DNA from: Sycon ciliatum
Lineage: Eukaryota > Porifera > Calcarea > Leucosolenida > Sycettidae
Length of the DNA stretch: 64,000 nucleotides
Direction: 5' to 3'
NCBI RefSeq assembly: GCF_964019385.1
Contig: NC_088644.1
Span: 41,065,924-41,129,923 of the forward strand
Notes under the pieces: generated by a model
The model's database searches: none
What the model was told of the DNA's origin: nothing
What the model saw: only the letters and a program-made list of their open reading frames with translations
Translations under genes and position numbers: made by a program
In this document: piece after piece, positions 22,825-34,300 of the stretch
How positions within the stretch are numbered: position 1 is the stretch's first letter
Layout: each line of letters begins with the position of its first letter

Positions 22825-23217
22825 GATTTATTTATTTATTTATTTATTCAACATCTCCTGGCCCGTCCGAAGACTGCCAATAAACATGAGAGGTCAGGTG
22901 ATAGCCAACCACGGCAAGCTAAAAGGGAAAAAAAAAGAAAGATGCTGTCAGAGAGGGAAAGGAGATAGGGAGAGAAAAAGAAAGGGAGGCACATTAATAA
23001 TACATGGGATCACTTCGGATGAGACAGTGTGGAAAGCTGGACTGTGAATTTCCTGATATCCTGGCATGTCTTAATGCTAGTAGGCAGGTTAGACCAAAGG
23101 GAGTATGCTGAGAAGAAAGGGGATTTCAAAAACAGAGAGGAACTAGCTCGGGGCAGTGATAAGGCATTGCGTGTTGGTCTAGTGGTAACAAACCAGTTGT
23201 ACTTGGCAATATGTTAG
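22825..23217 (-). pseudogene. LINE 3' end (C-terminal coding remnant plus ATTT tail)
   Basis: On the minus strand a frame ending at 23010 reads KYNWFVTTRPTRNALSLPRA and SPFFSAYSLWSNLPTSIK. It is clearly homologous to the C-terminus of the LINE at 42541-45430 (KYNWFLPTRPTRNPCTLPKA, SPFFAAYSLWLALPLSVK). The 3' end is a short (AAAT)n tail at 22828-22848. It is a 5'-truncated insertion in intron 1 of the Ly-6 gene. Confidence 0.75.
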
Positions 23218-23418
23218 ATTGTACATGCATCATTGTAGATTTGCTATTCACAGTATTTCTCTCTTTTTTCTTTCTTTTTTCTCAGTCTCCCTTATTATAA
23301 TTTTCTTCACATACAACAGCAGTACTCCCCATGGTCTTAAATGACCCGGGATGCTGCATAATACAAACACAAAACCAATAAAGCCACCCCATAATAATAA
23401 TGACAGTTCGCATATCAC

Positions 23419-23581
23419 TCACCGCATGAGGTCAACGCATCTGGTGACAATTTCGAGCCAAGCAGCTCTATCAGAAGCAGATTGCACAGCATCCAGAAGC
23501 GAGAGATTAATGCATTGTGAGTCTTTCTTAACAACGTCGATCCATCTCAGGCGTGGTCGTCCGCGAGGTCGTCGTGTGTCT
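23419..23581 (-). pseudogene. LINE C-terminal remnant (GRPRLRWID type)
   Basis: A 54-codon minus-strand frame, RRPRGRPRLRWIDVVKKDSQ and then DAVQSASDRAAWLEIVTRC, ending in a stop. The GRP-x-x-RW-x-D and DR-x-x-W-x-x-x-V pattern is the usual last segment of many non-LTR retrotransposon ORF2 proteins. It is a different family from the LINE at 22825-23217. Confidence 0.7.
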
Positions 23582-24020
23582 GTTGTGTTTATTGACATTT
23601 GCCACGTGGTCGAAAACTAGACAACATGGGTAAACCTTTTTCACATGCACAGACAATTTGCAAAAAGGTTCGAATGTTCAGGAAAAGGGATCCCGCGTTG
23701 AGGGAGCTCGGGGTGACTAACCAGCTGAACAGCTGCCAGTCGCGACTCCACACTGGCCGTCCATGCGCTCTCATCCCTCGCCCCATTCCCTCCTTCACTC
23801 CAAACAACCAAAGGTAGCGAATAATGTGGCGAGCAATAATGAGCATCTTTGGGAAAGGGCTAGTGCACCCCTGGCTCGAAAATCACTAAATAATCCAGCA
23901 TGAGCGGATGTGGTGAATAGCCGTATCCACAAGCGAGCTCAGGTGAAATTACCGCAGAAGTACCTAACTGCATGTTATGATGAATACTGCACACATAACC
24001 GTGTCTAGGATAAAGAGTTG

Positions 24021-24361
24021 CCCTTGACGGATTATGCTGGCATAATTTCTGGCATAATCTTCGGATTTTATCTAAAAACCCACCCTGGCATAAAAGCACT
24101 TCTGAGACCTTACGGTCGGTATAACATTACGATGCTGGCTGAAGATAGATTTCATGCTCCAGGCATATTTAGGCATGCTACTAGAAATAACCTGGTGAAT
24201 GTTACCCCTTATAAGCTGTGCTGTCATGCTGCTAGAGTCGTTGTAACGTTGCAAAGTGCAACATGAGTGCAAGGGTACAGTATAGCACCATCATTGGCAT
24301 AATTCAAGCATAATGGGAGGCATAATGGAAAGCTATTTACCGAACATAATCCGCCAAGGGC
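24021..24361. mobile_element. Foldback element rich in GCATAAT words
   Basis: Left end CCCTTGACGGATTATGCTGG, right end CATAATCCGCCAAGGG. The interior repeats TGGCATAAT/GCATAAT in both orientations many times. The same termini bound the element at 63282-63775. Non-coding. Confidence 0.7.
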
Positions 24362-24552
24362 TGTTTGTACTGAGTCCACCATCCACACCATTATATTATA
24401 ATCGTACCACAGCATAGTATAGCACTAACATTGGCATAATTCCAGCATGATGTAGCATTATCACTGGCATAGTTCCAGCATAATGTAGCAAATTTATTGG
24501 TAATGTGGGCATACTGGAAAGCATAATTATATTTATGCTTTCCAGTGGCGGA

Positions 24553-24606
24553 CTATGCTTAGTGTATTGTTAAAAGCAATACACTGAGCATAAATCCGCC
24601 AAGGGC
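24553..24606. mobile_element. Short hairpin relative of the GCATAAT foldback family
   Basis: GGCGGACTATGCTTAGTGTATTG-type arm, followed after about seven bases by its reverse complement ending GCATAAATCCGCCAAGGG. It is a minimal two-arm version of the element at 24021-24361. Confidence 0.6.
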
Positions 24607-24913
24607 TAACAAAGAGTGCTCAGGAAGGAAACAGGCAATCCTATAGTGAGAGAAACCCTGAGTGCCTGATTCTTAGCTATCCGAGGGCGCTAGGTCATTC
24701 ATTAGAATCATTACCTAACGCCCTCGAAGGTCTTATTAATTTCACGGTTCGCGTGAGACTCGGCTGGAAGCCGGGCTTCCGGATCCGTAGGAACGCCACC
24801 ACCGGTACTAGAAGGATCAAAGCGCAGCTGCAGCTCCTAAAGCGGTCGAAGGTCTTAGGATAAAGAAAAATCACATATATTGGGCATATTTCTTTACCTC
24901 TGTCCCTCTGCAG

Positions 24914-25225
24914 GTATTGGTGTTACCAACTGGCACAAGAAATGCTACACCGCCAGTGACGCTTCCCGCATCAACTGCGGAACCCAGAACTACACCTGCA
25001 AGACGGATACCGCGTTCGGTTTGACCTTCTCCTACTGCTGGAGATGCTGCACCGGTACTGACTGCAACAACGGCACTCCACCCAGTGCCTCATCCCATGC
25101 ACAACCTCTGAAGAGATGCAAAGTGACCACGGGCACAAATACTGGCAGCACCTACAACTGCGCAGAGAGCACAGAGCCGTGTGATTCCTACTGTCTGTCA
25201 GGGTCTAATTATGACATAGTTAATG
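24914..25225 (+). CDS. Ly-6/uPAR-like gene, exon 2
   Basis: The acceptor CTCTGCAG has a pyrimidine tract; the exon opens with GT ATT GGT after the split Gly codon. It encodes 104 residues: the second half of domain 1 (WHKKCYT, INCGTQNYTCKT, YCWRCCTGTDCN), a Pro/Ser linker and the first half of domain 2 (KRCKVTTG, YNCAES, EPCDSYCLSGSNY). The second cysteine of the repeat (TGTCTG in the other copies) is Asn here (TGTNTG), so domain 2 would have an odd number of cysteines. NYT is a possible N-glycosylation site. The donor is G|GTAAGC. The intron just downstream resembles those after exons 3 and 4. Confidence 0.8.
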
Positions 25226-26350
25226 GTAAGCTGTTTGGGTTACTACGCTAGTATTAGTATCAGTGCATAACATCAAAGAGTATGAAGATTTTAAACCCCT
25301 TTCTGCACCTGTCGGGAAAGGAAAGGAACGCGATTAGTGCCCCTGGGGCACTATTTTTTCAATGTCCATCGCAGATGGGGCACTATTCAAGAGAGGGTAC
25401 TATTCAAGAGAGGGCACTATTCAAGAGAGGGTACTTTTTTCAGTGCTGGTACATTTGCGTCATTCAGCATAAACACAAAGCAAAACAGAGCCCAACGTTT
25501 ACTGTAAACTATCACTACTCAACAGAAACGGCGACAAGAACTGCGATTTTGATCCTGAAACCACCAGTGCAATGAGATAGTCAAATACATTAGCATAAAT
25601 AGCACCTACAATCCATTAAAAAAAAACTTTGACAATCCTGCAATCGCCCAGGAGTTTGCCGTCTTACCGTATGTGGTGCCTGGAAAAACTCGCTGTGAAC
25701 TCGAAGAAATATTCCGTGCGAAAGCATAGAAAACTATGACAACATATGCACGCAGCGGAGGTACATGTACGTCTGGTTTACAATAAACAACCTATTTCTT
25801 GCTCGTATCGATATGGAGTCACAGAGGACAAGTCGACACCGTGGTAAATGTTGAAGTGCCGCATGAGTCCCGATTTGTTTTATGACCACATAGTTTCTTT
25901 GAGCTGCGTCCCTGCGATGCAATTTATCTTCACCGTGTGACGAAGACGACATGGACACGGACTCATTCTCCAGGCCATGACTTGGCAAAGCCATCGATCC
26001 GTGTGACTTCGGCGGCATTTTGAGAAAAACAGACGCCTGTGGAATCTGATAGAAGACGTCGCCGACTCCTAAATTCGTATAAATTGACGATCGTGGATTC
26101 GTGATATTAAGTTGATTCAGGGTTCCAACTAGGAACACACGCTTCTTGCCGAACTTGACACTTGACTGACTTACGACTGCCATTTAAGTAGGCCTCTTTT
26201 ACTGGCAAACAGAATACAATTGACAGCGGCATGGCGAATGATTAGAACACAACACCAAAAAATGAAAACAATTTACTGCCATTTAAGTTCGGATCGTGAT
26301 ATTATTTTATTATTATTATTGGAAATAACGATGAGTAATTACACAATGTA
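25226..26350. other. Intron 2, left part: repeats only
   Basis: Short tandem GAGAGGGCACTATTCAA-like units lie at about 25385-25435. A dispersed-repeat fragment on the minus strand is at about 26115-26185 (GGAACACACGCTTCTTGCCG, then GACTTACGACTGCC). No gene is seen. Confidence 0.55.
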
Positions 26351-27015
26351 TAGGACTCAGTGACCAGTCAAGGCCCCATGACCAATCACGGTCCCCGTGA
26401 CCAGTCAAACAGTCACAAATTCCCCATGACCAGTCACAAATTAGTTTACCAGTCACAATGCCCCATGACCAGTCACAAATCACCATACATGTACATTGTA
26501 CATGTGTAAAGCACACAGTTCGTGGCTGCTCGCAGAGTGCTTCGTACTGCAAGATTTGTTGTGGAAACTATAATTCCCTTTGAGCGGTCACAGAATACAG
26601 TTGTGACCATTATAATTCCAAGCGAACAGTTATATGCGGAATGTACAGTTGCGACCACTCTTTCTCTGTGAGTAGTCACAGGCATAATATGTATCTCTGT
26701 ATTACAAGAGAGATTGGAAGCTTTGTCACAACTCTGAGTTTCACGTATTACTACGATCGTCAGGCAACTGATGGCTCCAAAACGGACAGCCTGAACATAA
26801 GGGGGAGCAAGGTGGGAAATTCTGAGGGGTATCATAGGCGACGTGTATCATAGCACAAGAGTCAGGTGCAGGGGTGAAGTTGCCAAGTCTTCAGACTTGG
26901 GGCTATGCAGCAGCAGTTTCAGCGTGAATGATATAGAATAGAGCTGGGGACTTAAATGCCAAATGCACACATGCTCACACCATTACACACCTACACTCTG
27001 TCCCTTTTCTCACAT

Positions 27016-27063
<48 letters not shown>

Positions 27064-27157
27064 CCACACACACACACAGACACACACACACATCCACACA
27101 CGCGCGCACACACACACTCCTTCTCTAAATCTCTCTCACACACAGACACACACACAT

Positions 27158-27192
<35 letters not shown>

Positions 27193-28837
27193 TTCTCTCT
27201 CTCTTTCTAACGCATGCACACGCACACACACACTCACACATGCACGCCCACACTTACTCACACACACACACACACACGCACACACTCACACAAACACACA
27301 CAAATTGGCAGCGGGACTACCAGCTAGATTCACGTGACCTTGCGGACAAAGTTACGGAGGTAGAACTTGTTTTCATGACGACACTTGGACACAAGTATTT
27401 CTGTATCATTATTTTATCTCTTTTCAAACAATCCACAAGCCAAGAAGAGATGCGTAGACGGAAGAACCGTACTCTTGGTGATACTGATATGCCAGTTCAA
27501 AAACGTCTCGTCAGACATACATATCGATACATGTCTGGTGCACTCTCACTAACAAGCAGGCATCGCAGGGTACCGTTGATTTTGCACCAGCAATCACAAG
27601 AAGTTGTAGTGAGTGAATATTTCTATAAAGTTAATAAGTAGAAGGAAAATACGTAATGTACAAATGAAGGTGTGGAGGATCGCCCAAAAACACTGACACA
27701 GAGACAGTAAACGGTACACAGTGCTCGTATGCATGTACTTATAATACATGTTAAAGCAGCACAACGAGAAAGACCATGTACATGTACATGTACCATAATG
27801 TTACATCAATACATTTTACAGAGTTAGTTTTGGGAGAAGGAATGAAGATGTGTTCGAAGCAGTAAACTGCGTAAGCACTACGTTGAGCCACAATATTGAA
27901 ATACAGTTTCCTGCAGTCATTTCAAGACACTCACACTTCTCTGGGGATAGTTCGCCATTCTTATCGCTAGCATGACTTGATTTAATTTCTTACGATGGTT
28001 CTTGAGAATGGATCAATGATGTCTTGAATAGATGTCTTCCCTGAACGACTTCAACTGAGAGGCAGTTTCAGTTTCAACAAGCTGGACATTGTTTTTCTGT
28101 GGAGTCTTCCACAAGAAAGACAGAGCTCCACACACGAAGGTGCTTGATGTACTCAGTACCTTCTTGTACATGAACATAATTATTTTATTTTCCATCTTCA
28201 TTATATTTTCGTCTCTGCATTGTCGACGATGTTCACTTCTGACTCCGTAATCTTGTCGCCCATCCTCTCCAAAAACACAAAGCGAGTGCTGCTTGTATGC
28301 TGGATCAGTTGAAATCAGTCTCCGTTTTAGCAAGATCGGCATGTAAAAAATTACTTGACTGAAAATATTCCGAAATAGCTTTTCTGAACGACGAAGTTTG
28401 TTCTTCAAATATGACGAATAGCACAATGACAGAACGTCCTCTCAAAAGAGATTCTATCTGAAGCCTGCAAGATTTTCGACCACCCTTCGTTTTGGAGAGG
28501 AGCTCACACACACCAGACTCGAGCTACAAGTAAACTACGCGGAGATCGAGAGTTGATCGAAATCTTTCTTGCTCACTTCTGACACTTGAAGTTCTGAAAC
28601 CTGTGAAGGAAAAAGGTATGCTGATCGCGTGAGTGCCTACAGTTGAGTCGTAATATTTTGACGTGGACCCTGTGACCGTTCACAGAGAAAGTCGCGGCTG
28701 TTTGTGACCATGGTGACTGGTCATCGGGATTCAAACTGGAGTGTGACTTTATGACTGCTCTTCGGGGATTTGTGACTGTTTGATTGGTCACGGGGATCGT
28801 GATCGGTCATCGAGACGTGACTGCTCACTGAGTCCTA
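26351..28837. mobile_element. DNA transposon copy 2 with GACCAGTCA-rich inverted ends
   Basis: Begins TAGGACTCAGTGACCAGTCA and ends with the reverse complement of TAGGACTCAGTGAGCAGTCA. The last 1.2 kb is collinear with the 6197-7953 copy. It is longer mainly because of a (CA)n expansion at 27019-27302. The 8-bp flanks do not match here, unlike in copy 1. No transposase reading frame remains. Confidence 0.75.
27019..27302 (+). repeat. (CA)n-rich microsatellite
   Basis: ACACAC tracts interrupted by TCTCTCTC and CACGCACA words. Translations are only Thr-His or Cys-Val repeats. Absent from transposon copy 1, so it arose inside copy 2. Confidence 0.95.
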
Positions 28838-29130
28838 CATATAAAACCAGCATTTGCCAAATGGAAGGAAGAATGAGGAACGAGCGGGAATGAGGTGCTT
28901 AGACGCATACGCATACGCCGACTCTACAGCATAAATTGTGCCCCACTGATTTCCATATCTTCAAATCTAAAATTCCTTGGCTCACCATCTGAGTTCGAAC
29001 TATTATTATTATTATCATTATTATTATTATTTGAAAGTAGGACGGAGGCAGAAAATAATACAAAAAAATGTATTATCTACGCATGCATCTACGCAAGAGT
29101 CACCACCAGCCAATTAGGACATGTGTCAAA

Positions 29131-29166
29131 GTATTGAACGTTTTCGTTCCCTTCTTGTCAAAATAC
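29131..29166 (-). ncRNA. Degenerate hammerhead-like motif (GTATT type)
   Basis: On the minus strand stem I GTATT/AATAC is perfect, as are GAA and the AACGTT palindrome. The core reads TTGACAA instead of CTGANGA, so two invariant core bases differ. Probably inactive. Confidence 0.4.
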
Positions 29167-29352
29167 TACAGGGAATGATGGAAATAAGCTAAAAGACTAC
29201 AACTATAAGGAAAAGAAGTTCAGAAATATATCACTCCAATTATGTGTAGAAGTGACACGAAAAAATAGATGTGAAGAATCAAGAAAACAGCATGCAAATC
29301 CAATAAGTGACAAAAACGTAGTGACAAGAAAAAGAGAGAAATATCAAGAGAT

Positions 29353-30066
29353 CTATTTCGCACCTTCACGACGAACAGTGCCAAACAACTGCAAAGACAA
29401 CACATTCTCCTTCTGAACACAAAGCTCAGGGTCTAACTTACGTATGTACAAAGCTTCCAACACGGCAAGATGTAACAAAGACCTACCATGCGACAAAACA
29501 GAGAATACATCATCGGAATACCACTCACAACAACTAGCACTGCCCGACAGGTGACACTTGATTGCCGAGGTACCGTTTCCCTGACCCGACGACTTGGCCG
29601 TTGTCACCTCCGATATTGCCGCTTGCGAATCTCTCCCATTACGCCCTGCGTCCCTGCAACTCCAACTGCCTCGGTCGAGATCAGTGTGCTGCTCCATGTC
29701 CAGTCTGTCCTGCTTCCGTGGTCTACCTCGTTTCTTCACATTAACCGTTGTTGTCACTTCCAGTATTGGTTCTTTTGATTCGTCATCAATTCGTCTCCTC
29801 AATTGACTTCTGGTGACTCGTCCGGGGCTCGATTGTCCAGATGTCAGTTTCGGTGGTTTCCGTATCGGTCTCTTCTTCTTGTTGACTGTTGTTTGGGTTG
29901 GCTCCAGCCCTCCGCCCGACAAAAAGGAGGAGGCGTCGGCAAGCGTATCCACAGCGGACTTGGACAAGTCCACCTCAGACACAGACTTCACTGGACACTT
30001 CGGTGGACGACCACGCCGAGGTCGAGAACCACGTGCAGAACCACGTGCAGCTACAGGGACAAGAAA
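29353..30066 (-). pseudogene. PLE C-terminal fragment with AT-hook-like basic motifs
   Basis: Open minus-strand frame ending at 29353. It includes PRRGRPPKC, KKKRPIRKPPK and KKRGRPRKQDR, basic AT-hook-like motifs. The tail follows: YSDDVFSVLSHGRSLLHLAVL, EALYIRKLDPELCVQKENVL, then SLQLFGTVRREGAK. The tail matches the GIY-YIG-end pattern of the other PLE pieces. The frame is open into the right arm (to 30246), but that part is an antisense reading of the palindrome, so I cut it at the arm boundary. Confidence 0.55.
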
Positions 30067-30189
30067 CGAGGTAGACCACGGAAGCAGGACAGACTGGACG
30101 TGGAGCAGCACACTGATCTCGACCGAGGCAGTTGGAGTTGCAGGGACGCAGGGCGTAATGGGAGAGATTCGCAAGCGGCAATATCGTAG

Positions 30190-30444
30190 GTGACAACGGC
30201 CAAGTCGTCGGGTCAGGGAAACGGTACCTCGGCAATCAAGTGTCACCTGTCGGGCAGTGCTAGTTGTCGTGAGTGGTATTCCGATGATGAATTCTCTGTT
30301 TTGTCGCGTGGTAGGTCTTTGTTACATCTTGCCGTGTTGGAAGCTTTGTACATACGTAAGTTAGACCCTGAGCTTTGTGTTCAGAAGGAGAATGTGTTGT
30401 CTTTGCAGTTGTTTGGCACTGTTCGTCGTGAAGGTGCGAAATAG
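30190..30444 (+). pseudogene. PLE C-terminal fragment, right palindrome arm
   Basis: Plus-strand frame ending at 30444. Its last 45 residues are those of the minus-strand copy at 29353 (FSVLSRGRSLLHLAVLEALY onward), with a few substitutions. No reverse transcriptase is present. The hammerhead-like motif at 30631 follows 187 bp after the stop. Confidence 0.55.
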
Positions 30445-30630
30445 ATCTCTTGATATTTCTCTCTTTTTCTTGTCACTACGTTTTTGTCACTTATTGGATT
30501 TGCATGCTGTTTTCTTGATTCTTCACATCTATTTTTTCGTGTCACTTCTACACATAATTGGAGTGATATATTTCTGAACTTCTTTTCCTTATAGTTGTAG
30601 TCTTTTAGCTTATTTCCATCATTCCCTGTA

Positions 30631-30666
30631 GTATTTTGACAAAAAGGGAACGAAAACGTTCAATAC
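30631..30666 (+). ncRNA. Degenerate hammerhead-like motif (GTATT type), right arm
   Basis: Mirror copy of 29131-29166: stem I GTATT/AATAC, core TTGACAA, GAA, AACGTT, C. A third copy is at 49563-49598 in unit 2. Confidence 0.4.
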
Positions 30667-30897
30667 TTTGACACATGTCCTAATTGGCTGGTGGTGACTC
30701 TTGCGTAGATGCATGCGTAGATTATACATTTTTTGTATTATTATTATTTGCAAGAAAGGGTTTGCTCCCCACACCGGAGCTCGCGCTCTTCCGCCGACTT
30801 TACTTGACACTTGACAGACTCACGACTGCCATCCAGAGCACACGAGAAGTCCATCGAACATTCGACTCGGCAAACCTGCAAGAAAGCACCACTCCCT

Positions 30898-30943
30898 GCT
30901 CAATACACAGTGTTTCGGGGAATTCACCCCTCATCAGTTGAGC
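30898..30943 (-). ncRNA. Complete type I hammerhead ribozyme motif in dispersed repeat
   Basis: On the minus strand every element is perfect: stem I GCTCAA (30938-30943), CTGATGA (30931-30937), stem II GGGG/CCCC with a TGAATT loop (30917-30930), GAA (30914-30916), stem III ACAC-T-GTGT (30905-30913), A17 (30904) and stem I TTGAGC (30898-30903). Predicted cleavage is after A17. The dispersed repeat reads on from exactly this 3' side (TTGAGCAGGGAGTGGTGC), as if copies began at the cleavage product. An identical motif is at 49830-49875. Confidence 0.82.
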
Positions 30944-30951
30944 TTGAGTAG

Positions 30952-31291
30952 TGTTGTAAACCACCAGTTCTCAATTGGGAAAGGCCTTCGCGCTTATGGC
31001 ATTGTATTCGTTGAAATGTTGTATTTCGACTCCGCCGTACCGCTGATGTTGCTGCATGGCATACGCTATATGCGTTGTGTGCGTTTTGCTGTATACGCTG
31101 TTATGTCCAGTTTTATCTGCTTATGTTTTGCATGTACGCTGTTTTTGCATGCTATAAATAGCTGGTGTTATTAGTGTTCATTGTTAATTATCAGATGAAG
31201 TGAAATATACTGTGTAAAGGAAAAGAGTTGTCCTCGTGCCGTGTGGTCGTACGATCCTGACAATTTAGAGAATCTTGCAGGGTTCACAACA
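30952..31291 (+). repeat. BEL/Pao 5' LTR (340 bp)
   Basis: Starts TGTTGTAAACC and ends GGTTCACAACA, with TG/CA ends. TATAAATA at 31153-31160 is the likely promoter core. By eye it is identical to the LTR at 36287-36626. The inverted LTR at 36653 differs by at least one base (CGCCGTACC versus TGCCGTACC). Confidence 0.92.
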
Positions 31292-31309
31292 TTTGGCGAC
31301 CACGCCAGG
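31292..31309 (+). promoter_or_regulatory. Probable primer-binding site
   Basis: TTTGGCGACCACGCCAGG directly follows the 5' LTR, where the tRNA primer of LTR elements anneals; TGG begins at its second T-run base. The same bases recur, inverted and with one change, in the stub at 36637-36652. I do not assign the tRNA. Confidence 0.5.
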
Positions 31310-31321
31310 ATAGGAGCGAGC

Positions 31322-34300
31322 ATGGCAGAGGAACTATGGAACAATTTGGAAGCCAGCTTTATCGACAATGGAGAGCGGTTAGGATTAGAAGGCGAGTTGT
31401 TGAAGGTACATGTGGAGCAGAGGCTCCAACAGTACGCGGAGCGTGAGGAGCGCAGTGCCAGACGGCGAGAGGAGGCGCTCCGCACCGAGTTTGCCAAAAC
31501 ACTAAAGGAGATTAACGAGCGCATCGCCAATGCGCAGGAGGGTGAGGGTAAAGCCACGATGGGAGGTACAGAGGAATCTCCCAGTCACAGCGGTGGGCGT
31601 CAACCGGTGATGAAAATCCCCTCATATGATGGAACGCAGCCATTGGAGCGTTATCTTGACCTGTTCGAGGACATCTGTTCCAAGAACGAGTTCGAAGAAA
31701 GCGAATGGCTGCTGCGACTGCGCATTGCGCTAGCGGGTAGCAAAGCGGAGAGGATATGTATTGGATGCAATAATTACGAGGAAGCAAAACGAGAGTTGCT
31801 TGCCTCGCTCGGAAAGACTCCGGATAAAGCGTGGAAGACATTGCTGACAGGCAAGCAGCGGTCAGATGAGTCGTTTCATCAATACGTTGTCCGTGTTTGC
31901 CGAGAGGTAGAGGTGTGGGCCACACTCGCTATGACAGAAGATGGCGAGGTGGACACCAAGTATAGCGCCGATATAGGAAAAATGTCCCCGGTGCTGCAAG
32001 CAATGGCAAAGCAGGTAATCTTGGAGCAATGCGGACCTGAGATGAAGACGTACCTGGTCGAACGGCAGTGCTACGGGATGTCACTGCGCCAGGTACAGGA
32101 GCACGGCGCGTCTTACCAGGTCGCGCACGGACGACAGGGTGATACTGCCAGGAAGCCAGTAGAACGATCCGTGCCAAGGCCCACGGCGTCGGCACAGTGC
32201 ATGGCGATATCGGTCGCAGATGCAGAGAAGCAGCTAAAGTCGCTGCCACAGGAAGGGAGAAAGGGTTTTCTGCAGCGAGAGAGACTCTGCTGGAACTGCC
32301 TTAAGTATGGCCATATGGCCAGAGAATGTCGGTCAGGCTCGAGATGCACGAAATGCCAGAGGAAACACCACCTGCTAATACATGATGTGTTGGATAGAGC
32401 AGGTTACAGCCGGGAGAAACCGACTGAGATAGTTACGGAGAAGAATGTTGGGTCGTGCTGTCTACACTCGCCAAGTGTGCGGCTGATGACCGGAGTGGCA
32501 CGAGTTGAGGGAAGAACTCGAAACGCGAAGGTTCGCGTGTTCCTGGACTCGGGTGCTGAGGCGTCATTCGTGACTGCAGCGTTGGTGTCAGCAATCGATG
32601 CAGAACACGTTGGGGTTGAAAATGTAGAGGTGAAGCCGTTCGGCGCGGAACCAACCCAACAGCGCATGGATAAGTACGCCATCACGATCCAGGGTAGCTC
32701 CGCTAGCATTCGGGTACGCGCGTTCGTGAAACCAACGCTTGAGCTGGACCTGAAGTGCGCAAGTCCGCAGACCATTGCGCAGTGGCACAGTTGGGGAGTA
32801 GAGCTGAGTGACAAGCCTCAACAAGGGACATCAGACGAAATACATATGCTGATTGGTGCAGACTATATCAACGCGGTACTGCACAGCAAGAAGGAAGTTA
32901 ATGGTGAGACGGTGTGGAACACAGAGATAGGTAATGTATTATCTGGTCCAGCGTCTGCACCAAGTCGAAACAGTCAGCCGGTGACCGTGTCATGTGTCAC
33001 AGCCCACATCGACAAACTATGGCAGTTGGATGAACCTCCAGAACAACATCAGCACCTGCCATCTTTCCCGCTATGTCGCCAGGGCAGCGGGTACCAAGTG
33101 GGTCTCTTGTGGCGAAATGAGCGTCGGCCAACGGATAACTTTGCTCAAGCTAGAGTCATCGCAACGCGGCTTCTTGAAAAGCTGAAGAGGAATGGGAAGC
33201 GTGCGCTCTATGATGATGTGCTGATCAGGGAGTACCGCGAGCTTGGAGCAATTGAGCTGGAGCCATGTGAGAGCGATGCCGGGTACTATGTACCACATCA
33301 TGGTGTATTCCGCGAGCACGCTGCAACCACGAAGTTAAGAGTGGTGTTCAATGCCTCGGCGACGGCTCCAGATGGCAAGTCGTTGAACGACATGGTTGAC
33401 CCTGGACCGTCGCTATTGCCGAGTCTCGCAGGTATGCTATTACGGTTCCGTGAATATAAGAGCGCGCTGCAAGCGGACATCCGCAAGGCTTTCTTCATGG
33501 TCGCGGTTAATCCCGAAGACCGTCCGTACCTGCGTTTCTTGTGGCCCGGTCGAAGCGACAGCGATGAACTGTTAACCTGGAGGCTAACGAAACTGCCATT
33601 TGGCGTAAACTGCTCGCCGTACATGCTTACTGCGGTGATTCAGCATCACTTGAAGGAGCTACGGGCGTTGTCTGCACCCAAAGAGCGAGATCGTATTGAT
33701 CTCTTGCTCACGAGTTTCTACGTTGACGATTTGGTCTCTAGTGTCTCAAATGCCTCGGAAGCTAAGGAGATGCAAGAGTTCAGCGTGCGTGTGCTTACGG
33801 ATGCTGGCATGGAGTTACGCAAGTGGCGAGGCAACGAAATCCCGTGCGATCCAGAGGCCGGAGATAAAGTTCTCGGTCTGAAATCGAAAACCAGTGATGA
33901 CTTGCTCAGCATAGCAGCGCTAGGCGAGTCCGATAGGCCGTCTGTTTGGACCCGGCGATCCCTCCTCAAGTGTGTTGCGTCAGTGTTTGATCCGCTAGGT
34001 CTAGCAGCACCGGCAGTTGTGCCCGGAAAGATACTGCTACAGCAAGCCTGGAAAGTCGGAGGCGACTGGGATGATAAGTTGCCTGATGGCATCGCAGCCG
34101 CATGCGCGCAATGGTGGGGAGAGTTGGCCGAAGTGGTGAGCATTGACATACCACGTTGGATTTGCTGCAATCTTGACACGCCGATTGCGCTTCATGCCTT
34201 CGCCGATGCCAGTGAGAAAGCGTTTGGATGTTGTTTGTATGCAGTCGTCAATGGACAGTCGCACTTGGTATTTGCCAAGGCCAAAGTGGTACCCGTGTCT

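Larger units (their letters stand above)
29052..30745. mobile_element. PLE palindrome: inverted arms of ~690 bp around a 318-bp spacer
   Basis: The left arm 29052-29739 is the reverse complement of 30058-30745 with very few differences. Each arm contains the same PLE C-terminal coding tail pointing outward and, beyond it, the same hammerhead-like motif (29131-29166 minus, 30631-30666 plus). The spacer (29740-30057) is coding sequence of the left-facing copy only. So the palindrome consists of one longer minus-strand PLE fragment and one shorter plus-strand fragment fused head to head, an arrangement common for Penelope-like insertions. Confidence 0.7.

Noticed and set aside
29975..30246. Right-hand continuation of the minus-strand PLE frame
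   Set aside because: It is the antisense reading of the opposite palindrome arm.
31241..31321. Upstream extension of the BEL polyprotein
   Set aside because: Starts at GTG within the LTR; the first ATG after the LTR is at 31322.
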